Of a DNA stretch of 64,000 bases, positions 54,126 to 63,376 are shown piece by piece. The translations under genes were made by a program, and so were the position numbers. The first letter of the stretch is position 1. The number at the start of each line of letters is the position of its first letter. The notes under the pieces were generated by a model that was not told the origin of the DNA, searched no databases, and saw only the letters and a program-made list of their open reading frames with translations. Source of the DNA: Phycisphaerae bacterium (lineage in GTDB: Bacteria; Planctomycetota; Phycisphaerae; UBA1845); assembly GCA_029260015.1 (NCBI GenBank), contig JAJDEB010000023.1:233457-297456 (forward strand), read 5' to 3'.

Positions 54126-54737
54126 TCACTTTTGACATTCAATTCCAAATCGCGCGAGCATCGATGTGACCAGATCTTCGGGCAGCCCGACGACATTCGT
54201 AAAACTTCCGTCCAATCGTTTGACGAATTGATCGTTGTGATCCTGCACGCCGTACGCACCGGCTTTGCCCTGCCATAGACCGCTTTCGATATAGGCGTCG
54301 AGTTGCACGGGCGTCATCGGTGTCATGGTGATTCGACTTACATCGGCAGACTCTTCGCGCCGCTTAGTCATTCCATCGATAACCGTCACACCGGTCACTA
54401 CCTTGTGCGTATGCGGCATCAACGCCGACAAGATTCGCCGGGCGCCCTCTGCATCTTCGGGTTTGCCATAAAGCACGCCGTCCAGGGCGACGACGGTATC
54501 TGCTCCCAGAACGATCGCCTCCGGATGCATTCGCGCGACCTGCTCGGCTTTGAAAGTGCTGAGTGCCTTCGCCACTTCCGCCGGCGATCCATCAATTTGG
54601 GACGCATCTGGTTCATCCACTGGTGATGGCACCACGTCAAACTCGAACCCCCATTCCAAAAGCAAACCGCGCCGCCTCGGGCTGGCTGACGCTAGGATGA
54701 ATCGATTGCGCGAGGATTCGGCGTGTCTTGTATTCAT
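54126..54737 (-). CDS. maf: Maf family nucleoside triphosphate pyrophosphatase
   Basis: 203 residues. FILASASPRRRGLLLEWG is the Maf N-terminal signature; VLGADTVVALDGVLYGKPED contains the catalytic Asp-Thr-Val region, and AGAYGVQDHNDQFVKRLDGS the ligand loop. Maf proteins hydrolyse non-canonical or pyrimidine nucleoside triphosphates; the exact substrate is not certain. The start overlaps the upstream gene's stop as ATGA (54734-54737), so the two are probably coupled. Confidence 0.93.
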   Translation of the reverse strand: MNTRHAESSRNRFILASASPRRRGLLLEWGFEFDVVPSPVDEPDASQIDGSPAEVAKALSTFKAEQVARMHPEAIVLGADTVVALDGVLYGKPEDAEGARRILSALMPHTHKVVTGVTVIDGMTKRREESADVSRITMTPMTPVQLDAYIESGLWQGKAGAYGVQDHNDQFVKRLDGSFTNVVGLPEDLVTSMLARFGIECQK

Positions 54738-56074
54738 GATTCGTCCGATGCAATTTCAGCCGCGAGAATACCGTCCGGTCCAATGGCGATCACCATCCAC
54801 GCAAATCCCTTGCGCGAACGGCCGATGATCTCACCGACTTTGGGCAGGCAATACCCTTCAGGATTAAACATAGCCAACCCATCGGGAAGCGCACTTCGGG
54901 CTTCCGCAAGTGGCATGGCACAAGGCACCACGCGCCGGGCCGCTGCCCCTGCAAACGTCGCGACGGGCTGCCATTCCCGAATATGGTTTGAGGGGGAATC
55001 AAGCTGCGCACCGCAATGTTCGTCGTACGTCGTACGAACCTTCAGCGATGTCGTCGAACCGTCCGCGTTCAACAAGAATAGTCGCTGCCCTTTTTCAATC
55101 TGATCCACTTGTCCGAGCGTAACCAGCGCGTAATCTTCTTCAATGCGAAAAATGCGTCCGACAGCCAATCCGCTTCTGTCGGGGTCATCGCGAAGCACGA
55201 CTGCATCGCCCTCGCGCGGACTCGATTTCTGAAATGCTTCACTGGCTTCGACCCGGATGAACGGCTCAACGCTGATGACCTTGCCATGCGACACATATTC
55301 GCCGTCCCGAATAATCTCGACACGATCGTCCACTGCAAAACCAACCTGCGCGTCACCCGCGATAATCATCTGCGGCGACCGCCCGCCGGCGATCATCGCC
55401 GCGACACGACTCCGCACTTGACCGGTGCGTCCAACACGGCCGATGGACTCGACGATATCCCCGCGAATCGGCAGAATGCCATCCTCGCGCGATCGATCCA
55501 ACAGTACCAAAGCGCTTTTCTCATAGCACCTGCTGATCGTCCCCCAACCCAGCACGGCATTTCTGCGCCGCACAAGAACCGATTCACCAGTTCGCCAACC
55601 CTCGCGACTACCGCCAGAAATCCAGAGTCGATCGCCAACTGGCATCTCCCGATCCACAGCGGCTGACTTATAGAAAGTTAATTCGCAGGATTCGGATGTC
55701 TCGGGTGAACATTCCGTTTGAACAACGATGACGCGATCATCGACTTGCGGCGAACGGTCTTCAAAGTGCGCAAAGCTTATTCCGCAACGGCCAGCTTCCG
55801 TATGAACCACCGTCCCAGTCGCCACAATTTTCTCATCGCGAAGAATCACCGCTCGATCGTTTGACTGAACGCCACTATTAGCACCAACATCGATCGCGGC
55901 GACAGGTCTTCGCGGGGAGACGGCAGCCACGCGACCAACGATGACACATTCGCCCGCGACCGCACCACCGGATGCAAAAAGCGTCAGAACCACAACGGTG
56001 GCCAGGCGCGTAACGTGACTCGGTTGGATATGGAATGCAAAACTAGAGGGAGGTCGGTTCACCGGCAGGAGCAA
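54734..56074 (-). CDS. Secreted beta-rich protein of unknown function
   Basis: 446 residues if translation starts at TTG 56074; no better start exists downstream before the signal sequence. A hydrophobic leader (RLATVVVLTLFASGGAVAGE) is followed by repeats of a beta-strand unit with a G-D-x-V/I pattern (GVQSNDRAVILRDEKIVATG, GFAVDDRVEIIRDGEYVSHG, REGDAVVLRDDPDRSGLAVG). I do not recognise the fold; a MreC-like or OB-like barrel is possible. It overlaps the DUF2062 gene upstream by 32 bp and maf downstream by 4 bp. Confidence 0.65.
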   Translation of the reverse strand: MLLPVNRPPSSFAFHIQPSHVTRLATVVVLTLFASGGAVAGECVIVGRVAAVSPRRPVAAIDVGANSGVQSNDRAVILRDEKIVATGTVVHTEAGRCGISFAHFEDRSPQVDDRVIVVQTECSPETSESCELTFYKSAAVDREMPVGDRLWISGGSREGWRTGESVLVRRRNAVLGWGTISRCYEKSALVLLDRSREDGILPIRGDIVESIGRVGRTGQVRSRVAAMIAGGRSPQMIIAGDAQVGFAVDDRVEIIRDGEYVSHGKVISVEPFIRVEASEAFQKSSPREGDAVVLRDDPDRSGLAVGRIFRIEEDYALVTLGQVDQIEKGQRLFLLNADGSTTSLKVRTTYDEHCGAQLDSPSNHIREWQPVATFAGAAARRVVPCAMPLAEARSALPDGLAMFNPEGYCLPKVGEIIGRSRKGFAWMVIAIGPDGILAAEIASDES

Positions 56075-56756
56075 TCATCTTGCGTCTGGGATTCGCTTTT
56101 CGGTCAGCGCGTCGTTGTTCGCGGCGTTCTTGTTTGCGCTTCAAGTGGGCTTCGTGCTTATCACGATAAGTGGTAACCCCCCACCGCGTCAAAAAATACA
56201 TGATCAAACCACCGACCAAGCCCACAATAATGCAGCCCAACCACAACTCACCGCCGAGTTCCAGCATCAACTGGAGGATGCTATACCAAAAATCTGCACT
56301 GAAGAAGTTGGCCAGGAATCCGCCACCATCGCCGAATGATTTGAGTTTTTCGATCACCGCAGCCTGGCCCGCTAAGGCATTTGAACCGGGCAGAATCATC
56401 GCACCAAGCCACCAGCAAGCCCCGTAAATCGGTACGAATGTTAATGGATTGGTGACCCACACGATCGGGATGCAGACGGCTTTGTTGGCGCGGAAAAGGG
56501 CAGCCAACCCCAACGCAATCGCGGTTTGCAAACCCATCGTCGGTGTGAACCCGACGAAGGTGGCCAGTCCGACGCCCAGGGCGATCCGGTGAGGCGTATC
56601 ATTCGCGTGGAGTACGCGCTTGATCACGAAGGATCGTGCTGATCGCCACATACTGCTCACGCCTGGAGTTCTCCCTTTTTTGGTGTGCCACCGCTCTGCG
56701 AGCAGTGCATACGACTCCGCATCCACCGGCAAACACTGCTCAACGGGCAGTGGCAC
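56043..56756 (-). CDS. DUF2062 membrane protein
   Basis: 237 residues from the ATG at 56756 with AGAGGTG upstream. An alternative start at the ATG at 56651 also fits. The family core is HANDTPHRIALGVGLATFVG then FTPTMGLQTAIALGLAALFR and VTNPLTFVPIYGACWWLGAM, three or four membrane helices. The end is very basic (RKQERREQRRADRKANPRRK) and probably cytoplasmic. DUF2062 proteins have no established function; some occur with polysaccharide genes. Next upstream is a GT9 gene, 134 bp away. Confidence 0.82.
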   Translation of the reverse strand: MPLPVEQCLPVDAESYALLAERWHTKKGRTPGVSSMWRSARSFVIKRVLHANDTPHRIALGVGLATFVGFTPTMGLQTAIALGLAALFRANKAVCIPIVWVTNPLTFVPIYGACWWLGAMILPGSNALAGQAAVIEKLKSFGDGGGFLANFFSADFWYSILQLMLELGGELWLGCIIVGLVGGLIMYFLTRWGVTTYRDKHEAHLKRKQERREQRRADRKANPRRKMIAPAGEPTSL

Positions 56757-56890
56757 CTCTAAAATCGATCGCTAACCACATTTTGCAACGTGATCCGGGA
56801 GCTGAATTCTCCCGAATTAAGGACGACATTCTCTATTCTAGCATTCAAAATGCCAGTCGTCAGCCTTGATCGTGCTGATTTACAATTCGA

Positions 56891-58039
56891 CTACAAATCC
56901 TTGCGTATCTGTTTATCGACGGATCCGACTTTCCGGTCGAGCATCACCCCGAGGCGGGCGTACACCGGTTCGACGGGCAGTTCCTTCATGCAGGAATGGT
57001 CATATCGACACTGGGATAGACGCTTCAGATAGCACGGCGAACAGTCGAGATCACGCCTCACCACCGAATCCTGATGCCCCCAGGGGCCCGTTCGCAGCGG
57101 ATTCGTCGGGCCCAGGATGCTCACCATTGGCCGATCAAGAGCAGCCGCAAGGTGCATCGGACCCGAATCATGACAAACCACGACAGCCGCTTTTTCGATG
57201 ATCGCAGCCAACTCTCGCAAATTCGTCGTCCCGGATATGTCTACCGGTGACGACGTGCATCGGTTCGCAATCTTAGCACACAATTCACGCTCGTCGGGTG
57301 CGCCCATGATCACACTGCGCAAGCCGCGTTCATTTGCAATTCGATCGATCAACTCGGAAAACCGCTCGGGCAGCCACTGCTTCGTCTCCCAACGTGCCGA
57401 CGGAAGGACCGCCGCATACTCTGCACCCTCCGCAACGCCTACGCCTTCGAGGATTGACTTCGCACGCAAGCGCTCGTCATCGGTGATCGCCAGATCAATT
57501 GTCGGTTTGACCCGGGTAAAGCCCAATGCTTCGGCAACGCGATAGTTATGCTCCACCGCGTGTTCGTCAGCCGACCGCTTGGGAAGCCGCTTGTTGTAAA
57601 ACATCGGAGCCATTTCGCGGGCATCCGCAAAACCAACGCGCCATTTCGCTCCGGTCACCCAAGTGAAGTAACCGCTGCGAAAAAGTCCTTGAAGGTCAAT
57701 CACCAAATCGTATCGCGCCGATTTCAACGCCCGCGAAAAATTCCGAAACGCCAACAACGACGCCGGTTGAATGAACCATCGGGCGAGTTTCTTGCGATTG
57801 AATTCAACGATTTCATCAACGTCGGGATGGTTGGCAACCAGCGGAATAAACGGCGTCGCGACCATCCACGCGATGTGTGCTTCAGGAAATCGCTTTCGCA
57901 AACCGTGCAGCACCGGTAATGCATGGACAACATCGCCAAGCGAACTGGGTTTGATCAGCAGGATTCGCTTGGCGTCAACCTTGGAGAAATCAGCAGCGCG
58001 GGATTTGGCCTGGGCGGGATCAACTGGGGCCACGTTCAT
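56891..58039 (-). CDS. Family 9 glycosyltransferase (heptosyltransferase-like)
   Basis: 382 residues. ILLIKPSSLGDVVHALPVLH is the diagnostic GT9 start. VIDLQGLFRSGYFTWVTGAK, LPSARWETKQWLPERF and CHDSGPMHLAAALDRPMVSI-x-GPTNPLRTG form the donor and acceptor sites of WaaC/WaaF-type enzymes. It would add a heptose or related sugar to a lipid or glycan. The C-terminus carries several Cys (CSPCYLKRLSQC). The start overlaps the stop of bpt as ATGA. Confidence 0.92.
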   Translation of the reverse strand: MNVAPVDPAQAKSRAADFSKVDAKRILLIKPSSLGDVVHALPVLHGLRKRFPEAHIAWMVATPFIPLVANHPDVDEIVEFNRKKLARWFIQPASLLAFRNFSRALKSARYDLVIDLQGLFRSGYFTWVTGAKWRVGFADAREMAPMFYNKRLPKRSADEHAVEHNYRVAEALGFTRVKPTIDLAITDDERLRAKSILEGVGVAEGAEYAAVLPSARWETKQWLPERFSELIDRIANERGLRSVIMGAPDERELCAKIANRCTSSPVDISGTTNLRELAAIIEKAAVVVCHDSGPMHLAAALDRPMVSILGPTNPLRTGPWGHQDSVVRRDLDCSPCYLKRLSQCRYDHSCMKELPVEPVYARLGVMLDRKVGSVDKQIRKDL

Positions 58040-58794
58040 TCACTCTCGTTTCGATTGAATGCGACCCATTCACCCTGCCGGTTCAATATCTCAGCCGGGG
58101 CAAAACGCGCCTTGTACGACATGGTTTTAGAACCGGGAACATAGTATCCCAAGTAATAATAAGCGATCTCTTCGCGCCGGCAATGTTCGATTTCGGACAG
58201 GATGGAAAACGTGCCGAGCGATCGAGTTGATTCATCCGGATCGAAATACATGTAGACCGAACTCAGCGCGTTTGGCAGGTTGTCGGCGATGCTCACGCCA
58301 ATCAACCGTTCGCCCAGCTTGTAGCAGAACTCCTTTGCGGGCACCGGTGCGCTGTAGAGAAAGTCCTTGAACGAATCTTTCGTACGCGACATGGTGTCAT
58401 CGTGCTGACCATCCAGGTATCGAACGAACAAATCGTGTTTGGCCTTGGTCGGTTTGTAGTCGCCCTCAACGACGGTGACGTCGCAATTCTTCCGCCAGAT
58501 TCTCCGCATCGAACTGCTCATTGCAAAACGATCCACCGGGATGCGCAAGGGGATGCAGCTTTCGCAAGTCGCACATGCCGGCCGATAGAACACCCGACCG
58601 CTTCGACGGAAACCGCGATCCATAAACGCCCGGTACAAATCGCCGTCCATTTCCGTATCGACGAAGAAACCCTCGCTGCTGGCTTGCTGATCGGGAAGAT
58701 ACGGGCACTGCTCGGTACCGCTGACCGGCAGCGATGACTCGGCGAGGAAGCCTTTAACAATGGCATCGGATTCGTTGGGTTGAAATGGCCTCAT
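58036..58794 (-). CDS. bpt: Aspartate/glutamate leucyltransferase (ATE-family aminoacyl-tRNA-protein transferase)
   Basis: 252 residues. The N-terminal domain has CPYLPDQQASSEGFF (the CPYL-type motif) and VFYRPACATCESCIPLRIPV with the Cys cluster of this family. The C-terminal half reads SSVYMYFDPDESTRSLGTFS and YYYLGYYVPGSKTMSYKARF, the substrate-tRNA pocket. Bpt adds Leu from Leu-tRNA to proteins with N-terminal Asp/Glu, marking them for ClpS/ClpAP. No clpS is nearby. Its pairing with a GT9 gene looks coincidental. Confidence 0.92.
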   Translation of the reverse strand: MRPFQPNESDAIVKGFLAESSLPVSGTEQCPYLPDQQASSEGFFVDTEMDGDLYRAFMDRGFRRSGRVFYRPACATCESCIPLRIPVDRFAMSSSMRRIWRKNCDVTVVEGDYKPTKAKHDLFVRYLDGQHDDTMSRTKDSFKDFLYSAPVPAKEFCYKLGERLIGVSIADNLPNALSSVYMYFDPDESTRSLGTFSILSEIEHCRREEIAYYYLGYYVPGSKTMSYKARFAPAEILNRQGEWVAFNRNESE

Positions 58795-58873
58795 CTCAGC
58801 ATCATATCAGCCTCACCGGCGGGAATGTAGTTTGTCGCCCTGACGCCGGGTTTCGACGTTAATCTAGTGGATT

Positions 58874-58943
58874 CGTCACTCCCGCGCATGCGGGAGTCCA
58901 GAACGAGCGATGGGCATGGATTCCCGCTTCCGCGGGAATGACG
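58874..58943. repeat. Palindromic repeat, second family
   Basis: Arms 58874-58900 and 58917-58943. Each arm has a stem-forming core (TCCCGCG..CGCGGGA type), and the arms are inverted to each other with a few mismatches. The GTCATTCCCGCG type is a widespread dispersed palindrome in other bacteria. It differs in sequence from the GTAG REP family here. Intergenic between bpt and the DUF554 gene. Confidence 0.75.
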
Positions 58944-58979
58944 GTGGTCGCAACCCGCAAGAAGACGCGTGGGCCTACA

Positions 58980-59765
58980 CTACGGGTGCGTGATCAACAA
59001 TCCCGGGGAAAACTGCTCGACGATCCAGATCAAGAGCGGCACGACAAAGAGGGCTGGCAGCATGTTGGCCACCGGAATCCGCTTGATGTCCAGAATCATC
59101 AGTGCCGTCGCCAGCAGCAAGACGCCCCCCACCACGTTCATCATATCCACCGACAATTGCGGGAGGCGATCTGCAAAATAGTAAGCCGCCACCGCCAACC
59201 CTCCCTGGAACACAACCACCGTCACGATACTGAATGCTACCCCCACACCCAAAGATGCGGTCAGGGCGATCGAACAGAATCCATCGAGCAGCGATTTGAT
59301 GTACAGGTAACTCGGATCGCCGTCGGCACCGTTCTTGAGGCAACCGAGCATCGTCAGCGGGCCAACGCAGAAGATCACGCTGGCTGTCAGGAATCCTTCG
59401 GCGAAACTTTTGGCGTCGCCCTTGGCAAACCGTTTGTGGATTTTGCCGCCAAGGCCTTCGATGCCCTCATGCCACCGCATCAGCGTTCCCGCGATCGATC
59501 CGATGATTAGTGACGCCACCATCACGAGGCCAAGCATCGCCCCATACGTCTTGCCGGCATCGCCAGGTGGCAGGTTGGCCGCAACGACTCGATTCATGCC
59601 GATGACACTCGCATCAACACCGAGGGTGATCGTGATCAGCCCCAATGCGTCGAGGATGATCCGTTGCATTTTCTCGGGCAGGCGATGACCGGCTAACAGT
59701 CCCACACAACAGCCGCCAGCCACAGCCAAGGCGTTGATGATCGTTCCGTTGAGGATGTTCCACAT
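58980..59765 (-). CDS. DUF554 (YdfK-like) membrane protein
   Basis: 261 residues with GAGG upstream. NGTIINALAVAGGCCVGLLA, GLITITLGVDASVIGMN and LTASVIFCVGPLTMLGCLKN are the DUF554 signature, with six or seven membrane helices ending in LPALFVVPLLIWIVEQF. Function of the family is not established. Separate from the flanking glycan genes by position and type. Confidence 0.93.
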   Translation of the reverse strand: MWNILNGTIINALAVAGGCCVGLLAGHRLPEKMQRIILDALGLITITLGVDASVIGMNRVVAANLPPGDAGKTYGAMLGLVMVASLIIGSIAGTLMRWHEGIEGLGGKIHKRFAKGDAKSFAEGFLTASVIFCVGPLTMLGCLKNGADGDPSYLYIKSLLDGFCSIALTASLGVGVAFSIVTVVVFQGGLAVAAYYFADRLPQLSVDMMNVVGGVLLLATALMILDIKRIPVANMLPALFVVPLLIWIVEQFSPGLLITHP

Positions 59766-59825
59766 GGTCCGCCTCGAAGAATCTGCGACGCCCGTGATGG
59801 CGTCGTTCGGGGCGGAGGTTAGCGG

Positions 59826-61058
59826 CTATGGGTGGGCGAGACAAATCTGCGAGGCGTCGGGTGTGGTCGGTGTGGCATGCTGATCGGCTAGTACAATATC
59901 ACAAATGCGGCGAGTCACTGAATGCCACGATTCGCTGGCCACCGATTGGCTGCGTTGATGGCGAGAGCTTGGGCAATTCTCGGCGATGGCTGATCGGCAG
60001 AATTCTGCAAATGCGTCGGGCGTGTCAGTGAGTTTGACGAATTGACTGTATCGCCTGACTTCGGGCAAATCCGTCGAGACCACCGGCACGCCAGCGGCTA
60101 AGTATTCGCGCAGCTTGATCGGATTGACGCTTTCGGTCAGTTGATTGCGCACGAACGGGATCAAGCCCACGTCAAAATTGGCCAGGAACTTCGGCAACTC
60201 GGCGTAGGGTTTGCGACCCAGCAGGTAAACATTCGGAAGGTTAGCCAACGCCCCCAACTCGACGCGGACATCGCCAATCAATACAAACGAAACGTCAGGC
60301 ATTTTGGAGGCTACGTCGCACACAAGCTGCGAATCAAACCAGTGATCGATCAGCCCGACGAAACCTGCGATCGGTTCGGGAATGCTTCGCAGTTCGTCAG
60401 GAACCGACTCGCACTCGAGCGCCGATGCAAAGTGATCGTGGTCCACCCCGTGGCGCACCAAATGAACATTCGAGTGCAATCGTTCACACTTTTGTTGCAA
60501 CGGTTTTGAAGTAGCCAGCACGACATCCGCACGTTTCATCAAGCGCGTCTCAGCCGCATCGATCGCCTTTGCATCGAAACCTTCAAACGCCGCGAAGTCG
60601 TCCACGCAATAATAAACCAAACGCTCTTCATCAAATCGCCCGGCGAGAAAATCCACATCGGGCGCGAAGGTCCATAGCTGCACCGGCTGATTCGGCCTTT
60701 TCATGGACCGAACCGCCCTCTTGATCTGCGAAACGACGATTCGTTCATTGAGACGACGCACGCGGGCGTCGCGGGCACCGGGTATTACCAAAGGCGTGAG
60801 TTGCGACATGCGTTCGTGAATGGGTTTCAAACCGCTGGCAACGCGCCGCAGCGCCCCCAACGCCGAGAACGCGTCCTTGCGATTCAGCGATGGTCGCCGC
60901 GAACCGTGATAGTTCACCCATAAGACATCGTTGTGTTGCGAGAGGATGCGCATCACCTGATGCTTGCTTGTGGGGTCAATGTCCCACGAACTGGCGATGC
61001 AGATGATGAGTCGATCGCGAAGTGGCATGGCGGGCATCGCTGCCCCGGAATTCGACAT
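59826..61058 (-). CDS. GT-B type glycosyltransferase of the exopolysaccharide locus
   Basis: 410 residues from the ATG at 61058; several starts fit (TTG 61067, ATG 61037 and 61028), and 61037 has GGGG upstream. LIICIASSWDIDPTSKHQVM at the start, then VYYCVDDFAAFEGFDAKAID, ADVVLATSKPLQQKCERLHS and HLVRHGVDHDHF. AGFVGLIDHWFDSQLVCDVA begins the donor half, and ESVNPIKLREYLAAGVPVVS is the EX7E-type donor-binding region. It probably builds an exopolysaccharide. Separated from the BY-kinase gene by a REP pair. Confidence 0.88.
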   Translation of the reverse strand: MSNSGAAMPAMPLRDRLIICIASSWDIDPTSKHQVMRILSQHNDVLWVNYHGSRRPSLNRKDAFSALGALRRVASGLKPIHERMSQLTPLVIPGARDARVRRLNERIVVSQIKRAVRSMKRPNQPVQLWTFAPDVDFLAGRFDEERLVYYCVDDFAAFEGFDAKAIDAAETRLMKRADVVLATSKPLQQKCERLHSNVHLVRHGVDHDHFASALECESVPDELRSIPEPIAGFVGLIDHWFDSQLVCDVASKMPDVSFVLIGDVRVELGALANLPNVYLLGRKPYAELPKFLANFDVGLIPFVRNQLTESVNPIKLREYLAAGVPVVSTDLPEVRRYSQFVKLTDTPDAFAEFCRSAIAENCPSSRHQRSQSVASESWHSVTRRICDIVLADQHATPTTPDASQICLAHP

Positions 61059-61104
61059 TGGCTTCAAGTGCCGTTTCCATAAAGGTATTTGTTATTCGCG
61101 AGGT

Positions 61105-61169
61105 GTAGGGTGGGCCGTGCCCACCAATCCGTAAATAATCCAAACGGCGGTGGGCACGGCCCACCCTAC
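61105..61169. repeat. REP-like inverted pair
   Basis: Arms 61105-61125 and 61149-61169, stem GGTGGGC / GCCCACC, perfect in both. Between the glycosyltransferase and BY-kinase genes. Confidence 0.88.
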
Positions 61170-61213
61170 CCGGAACATTGCACCAATGCTCAACAACCAA
61201 AAAAGAATCGGCA

Positions 61214-62128
61214 CTAGCGCGGGTTTCTGGATTTGCCAGGACCACTGCGCGAATAACCATAGCGGTAGTAATCGTAAGCGTAACGATAACCGTATCCACC
61301 GGAGGGCCGTTCGTCTTGACCGATCAACAAACACCCGAGAATCGGAATCTTATTGACGCGCAGCAACCGCACCGCACGACGGGCATATGCCTCAGGTGTA
61401 AACTTTAGACGCACGAGCAGGATCACACCGTTGCACATCTGCCCGATGATACCAACGTCGGTCACCGTCGTTGCCGGTGGCGTATCAATGAACGTGTAGT
61501 GGAATTCCGATTGGAACCTCCGCAACGTCGCAGCCGACTGCGGTGTTGCGAGCAGCTCAGCCGCAGATCGCCCGTTCGTTTGGCCAGCATTGGCCAGATA
61601 AAGATTCGGGATACAGGTCGGCTGAACGACGTCTTCATAGGTCGCTGCCCCACGCAGCAGGTCAGCCAGTCCGGGGCGTTTTTCAGAATCAAACAACATG
61701 CCCAGCCGACTCCGCCGGAAATCGCAATCGACGATCAGAATTTTGAAGTGACGAATTTCGGCCATGATCATTCCCATGTTGGCCGTCGTGACGCTCTTGC
61801 CTTCACGGGGAATGGCGCTCGTAATCGCCAAGACGCGATGATCGTTCTGCGGATTCTGCGTCAAGAGTCGGGTGCGCAACGAACGGTATTGTTCGGAGAT
61901 CGCCGACGAGCGGCTGTAATACGCGACGACCGATTCATGAATGCCCTGTTCGAGCGAAAGCTCAGGCACCTTCGGATCGATGACCCGAAAATCGCTCACC
62001 TGTTCGTCGAGTTGACCGATCTCACCATCGGGCGGATCGAGGACAGCCGTAGCCGTCCCGCCTTGCTCGGTCAACCGGCGGCGACGTTCGTCTTCTGCTC
62101 GCTTCAAAGCTTCAGCGATTCTTCCCAT
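61214..62128 (-). CDS. Cytoplasmic BY-kinase (CpsD/CapB-like tyrosine kinase)
   Basis: 304 residues from the ATG at 62128 (GRIAEALKRAEDERRRRL). ITSAIPREGKSVTTANMG is the Walker A (residues 103-120), ILIVDCDFRRSRLG the Walker A', and YTFIDTPPATTVTDVGIIGQ the Walker B. The C-terminal tail (GYGYRYAYDYYRYGYSRSG) is a tyrosine cluster, the autophosphorylation site of BY-kinases. Such kinases control chain length and export of exopolysaccharide with a separate membrane co-activator (Wzc N-half), which is not seen here. Same strand as the Wza-type gene upstream. Confidence 0.92.
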   Translation of the reverse strand: MGRIAEALKRAEDERRRRLTEQGGTATAVLDPPDGEIGQLDEQVSDFRVIDPKVPELSLEQGIHESVVAYYSRSSAISEQYRSLRTRLLTQNPQNDHRVLAITSAIPREGKSVTTANMGMIMAEIRHFKILIVDCDFRRSRLGMLFDSEKRPGLADLLRGAATYEDVVQPTCIPNLYLANAGQTNGRSAAELLATPQSAATLRRFQSEFHYTFIDTPPATTVTDVGIIGQMCNGVILLVRLKFTPEAYARRAVRLLRVNKIPILGCLLIGQDERPSGGYGYRYAYDYYRYGYSRSGPGKSRNPR

Positions 62129-62197
62129 ACTCGCATCTCTCACTGGCGACGATGATTGTGAATCGAATCAATCGTCAAAGGCATATCGTTAAACAGA

Positions 62198-63001
62198 TTA
62201 GTCGTCCTGGTTCTGATACTCTTCCGTCGAGTCAATCAGATTCGCCGGGGTGTTGTACGCCTGGATCACCGGTTGGAACGGGAACAGGACTTCCTGCACA
62301 CGCAATCCCAGCCAACCCAGGGGCGTCGGTGGTACGAGAACAATATCGTTCGGTTGCAAGAGCACGTTCTGACTCGTATCACCTGAGTGAATCATGTTGT
62401 CGATATCGACCACGATCTTGCGCCGTTCGTCTTCGTTCGGACTGCTGCGAATCACCTGCACCTTGGTCCGCCACGCGATGAACGACATGCTTCCCTTGGC
62501 CAACACATCGAGAACCGTGTCGCGACCGGTATATGGCATCGCCGTCCACGAATCGGAGACCACCCCGCCCTGATTGCTTCCTCCGCCACCGCGCACCTGA
62601 CCCGCGAGGTAGATCACTTTGGACCGATGGTTGACGACCCTGACCTGCACCTTGGGGTCTTCGTAATACGGTTCAAGCAAGCGAGCGATCTTGGCGGCGA
62701 TTTCCTTTTCGGTCATGCCCACGACCTTTACCGGTCCGAGCAATCGCAATGAAATCTTGCCGTCGGGTCGAATGGTCTGACGAACGCGATCAATCTCCAA
62801 CACCTGCGGCGCAGAAATTTCAACCGCATCGGGAATCCCGACGCGATATTCAATCGCAGACACTTCGTGCTCGTGGGCTTTGAGAAACGAAACGATGTCG
62901 TGGTGCTTTGATTGACATCCTGTCGCGCTGGCAAGGCAAACCAACCCCAACACGATCAGCGACGAATTTCGCAGCACTGTTTTTCGACGAAGTAACTTCA
63001 C
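62198..63001 (-). CDS. Wza-type polysaccharide export lipoprotein
   Basis: 267 residues from GTG 63001, chosen because GGTGGAG lies upstream; frames back to 63031 add ten residues. A lipoprotein leader (VLGLVCLASATGC, lipobox ATGC) attaches it to the outer membrane. YRVGIPDAVEISAPQV starts the polysaccharide-export domain (residues about 50-130), and ITLAGQV-like IYLAGQVRGGGG plus GRDTVLDVLAKG begin the SLBB part. It forms an export channel with the BY-kinase pathway. About 70 bp separate the two genes. Confidence 0.9.
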   Translation of the reverse strand: MKLLRRKTVLRNSSLIVLGLVCLASATGCQSKHHDIVSFLKAHEHEVSAIEYRVGIPDAVEISAPQVLEIDRVRQTIRPDGKISLRLLGPVKVVGMTEKEIAAKIARLLEPYYEDPKVQVRVVNHRSKVIYLAGQVRGGGGSNQGGVVSDSWTAMPYTGRDTVLDVLAKGSMSFIAWRTKVQVIRSSPNEDERRKIVVDIDNMIHSGDTSQNVLLQPNDIVLVPPTPLGWLGLRVQEVLFPFQPVIQAYNTPANLIDSTEEYQNQDD

Positions 63002-63376
63002 GGATGGTATCTCCACCGAAGTTGCACGCACCAGGTTATTGGTCTAACCCACGGCGCGTATGAATCCTTTGGATAACGCGTCCGATCTCCATGCAGAAAG
63101 CGGCGCTGGATATCGGTCGTCCGCTCGAATTATCGGGTGAAGGCGCTTTGCGCTGAACCCGGACTTGCGAATATTCGCGATGATTTCGGACCTTGGCCCC
63201 TTTGTGTCATGTTTCGCTGAACACCAGACATTATTGGGCGTGCTTATCTTCAGGGGAAAACCGCTACGACCGATATTCCTAGGACCTAATATAGGCCTGC
63301 CAAAGGCCAGGATGAGGGTGTGTAATCGCAGCGAAATACCGCGATTGCTTTTGCCCGTAACCATGAGGCACAGCCA
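63002..63376. other. Divergent intergenic region of the exopolysaccharide locus
   Basis: About 375 bp between the Wza-type gene (minus) and the ExeA-type gene (plus). Near the right half lies an imperfect palindrome around CCTAGGACCTAATATAGG (about 63281-63298) and a small hairpin GGCCT...AGGCC just after it. Promoters for both directions should be here. No gene seen. Confidence 0.45.
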
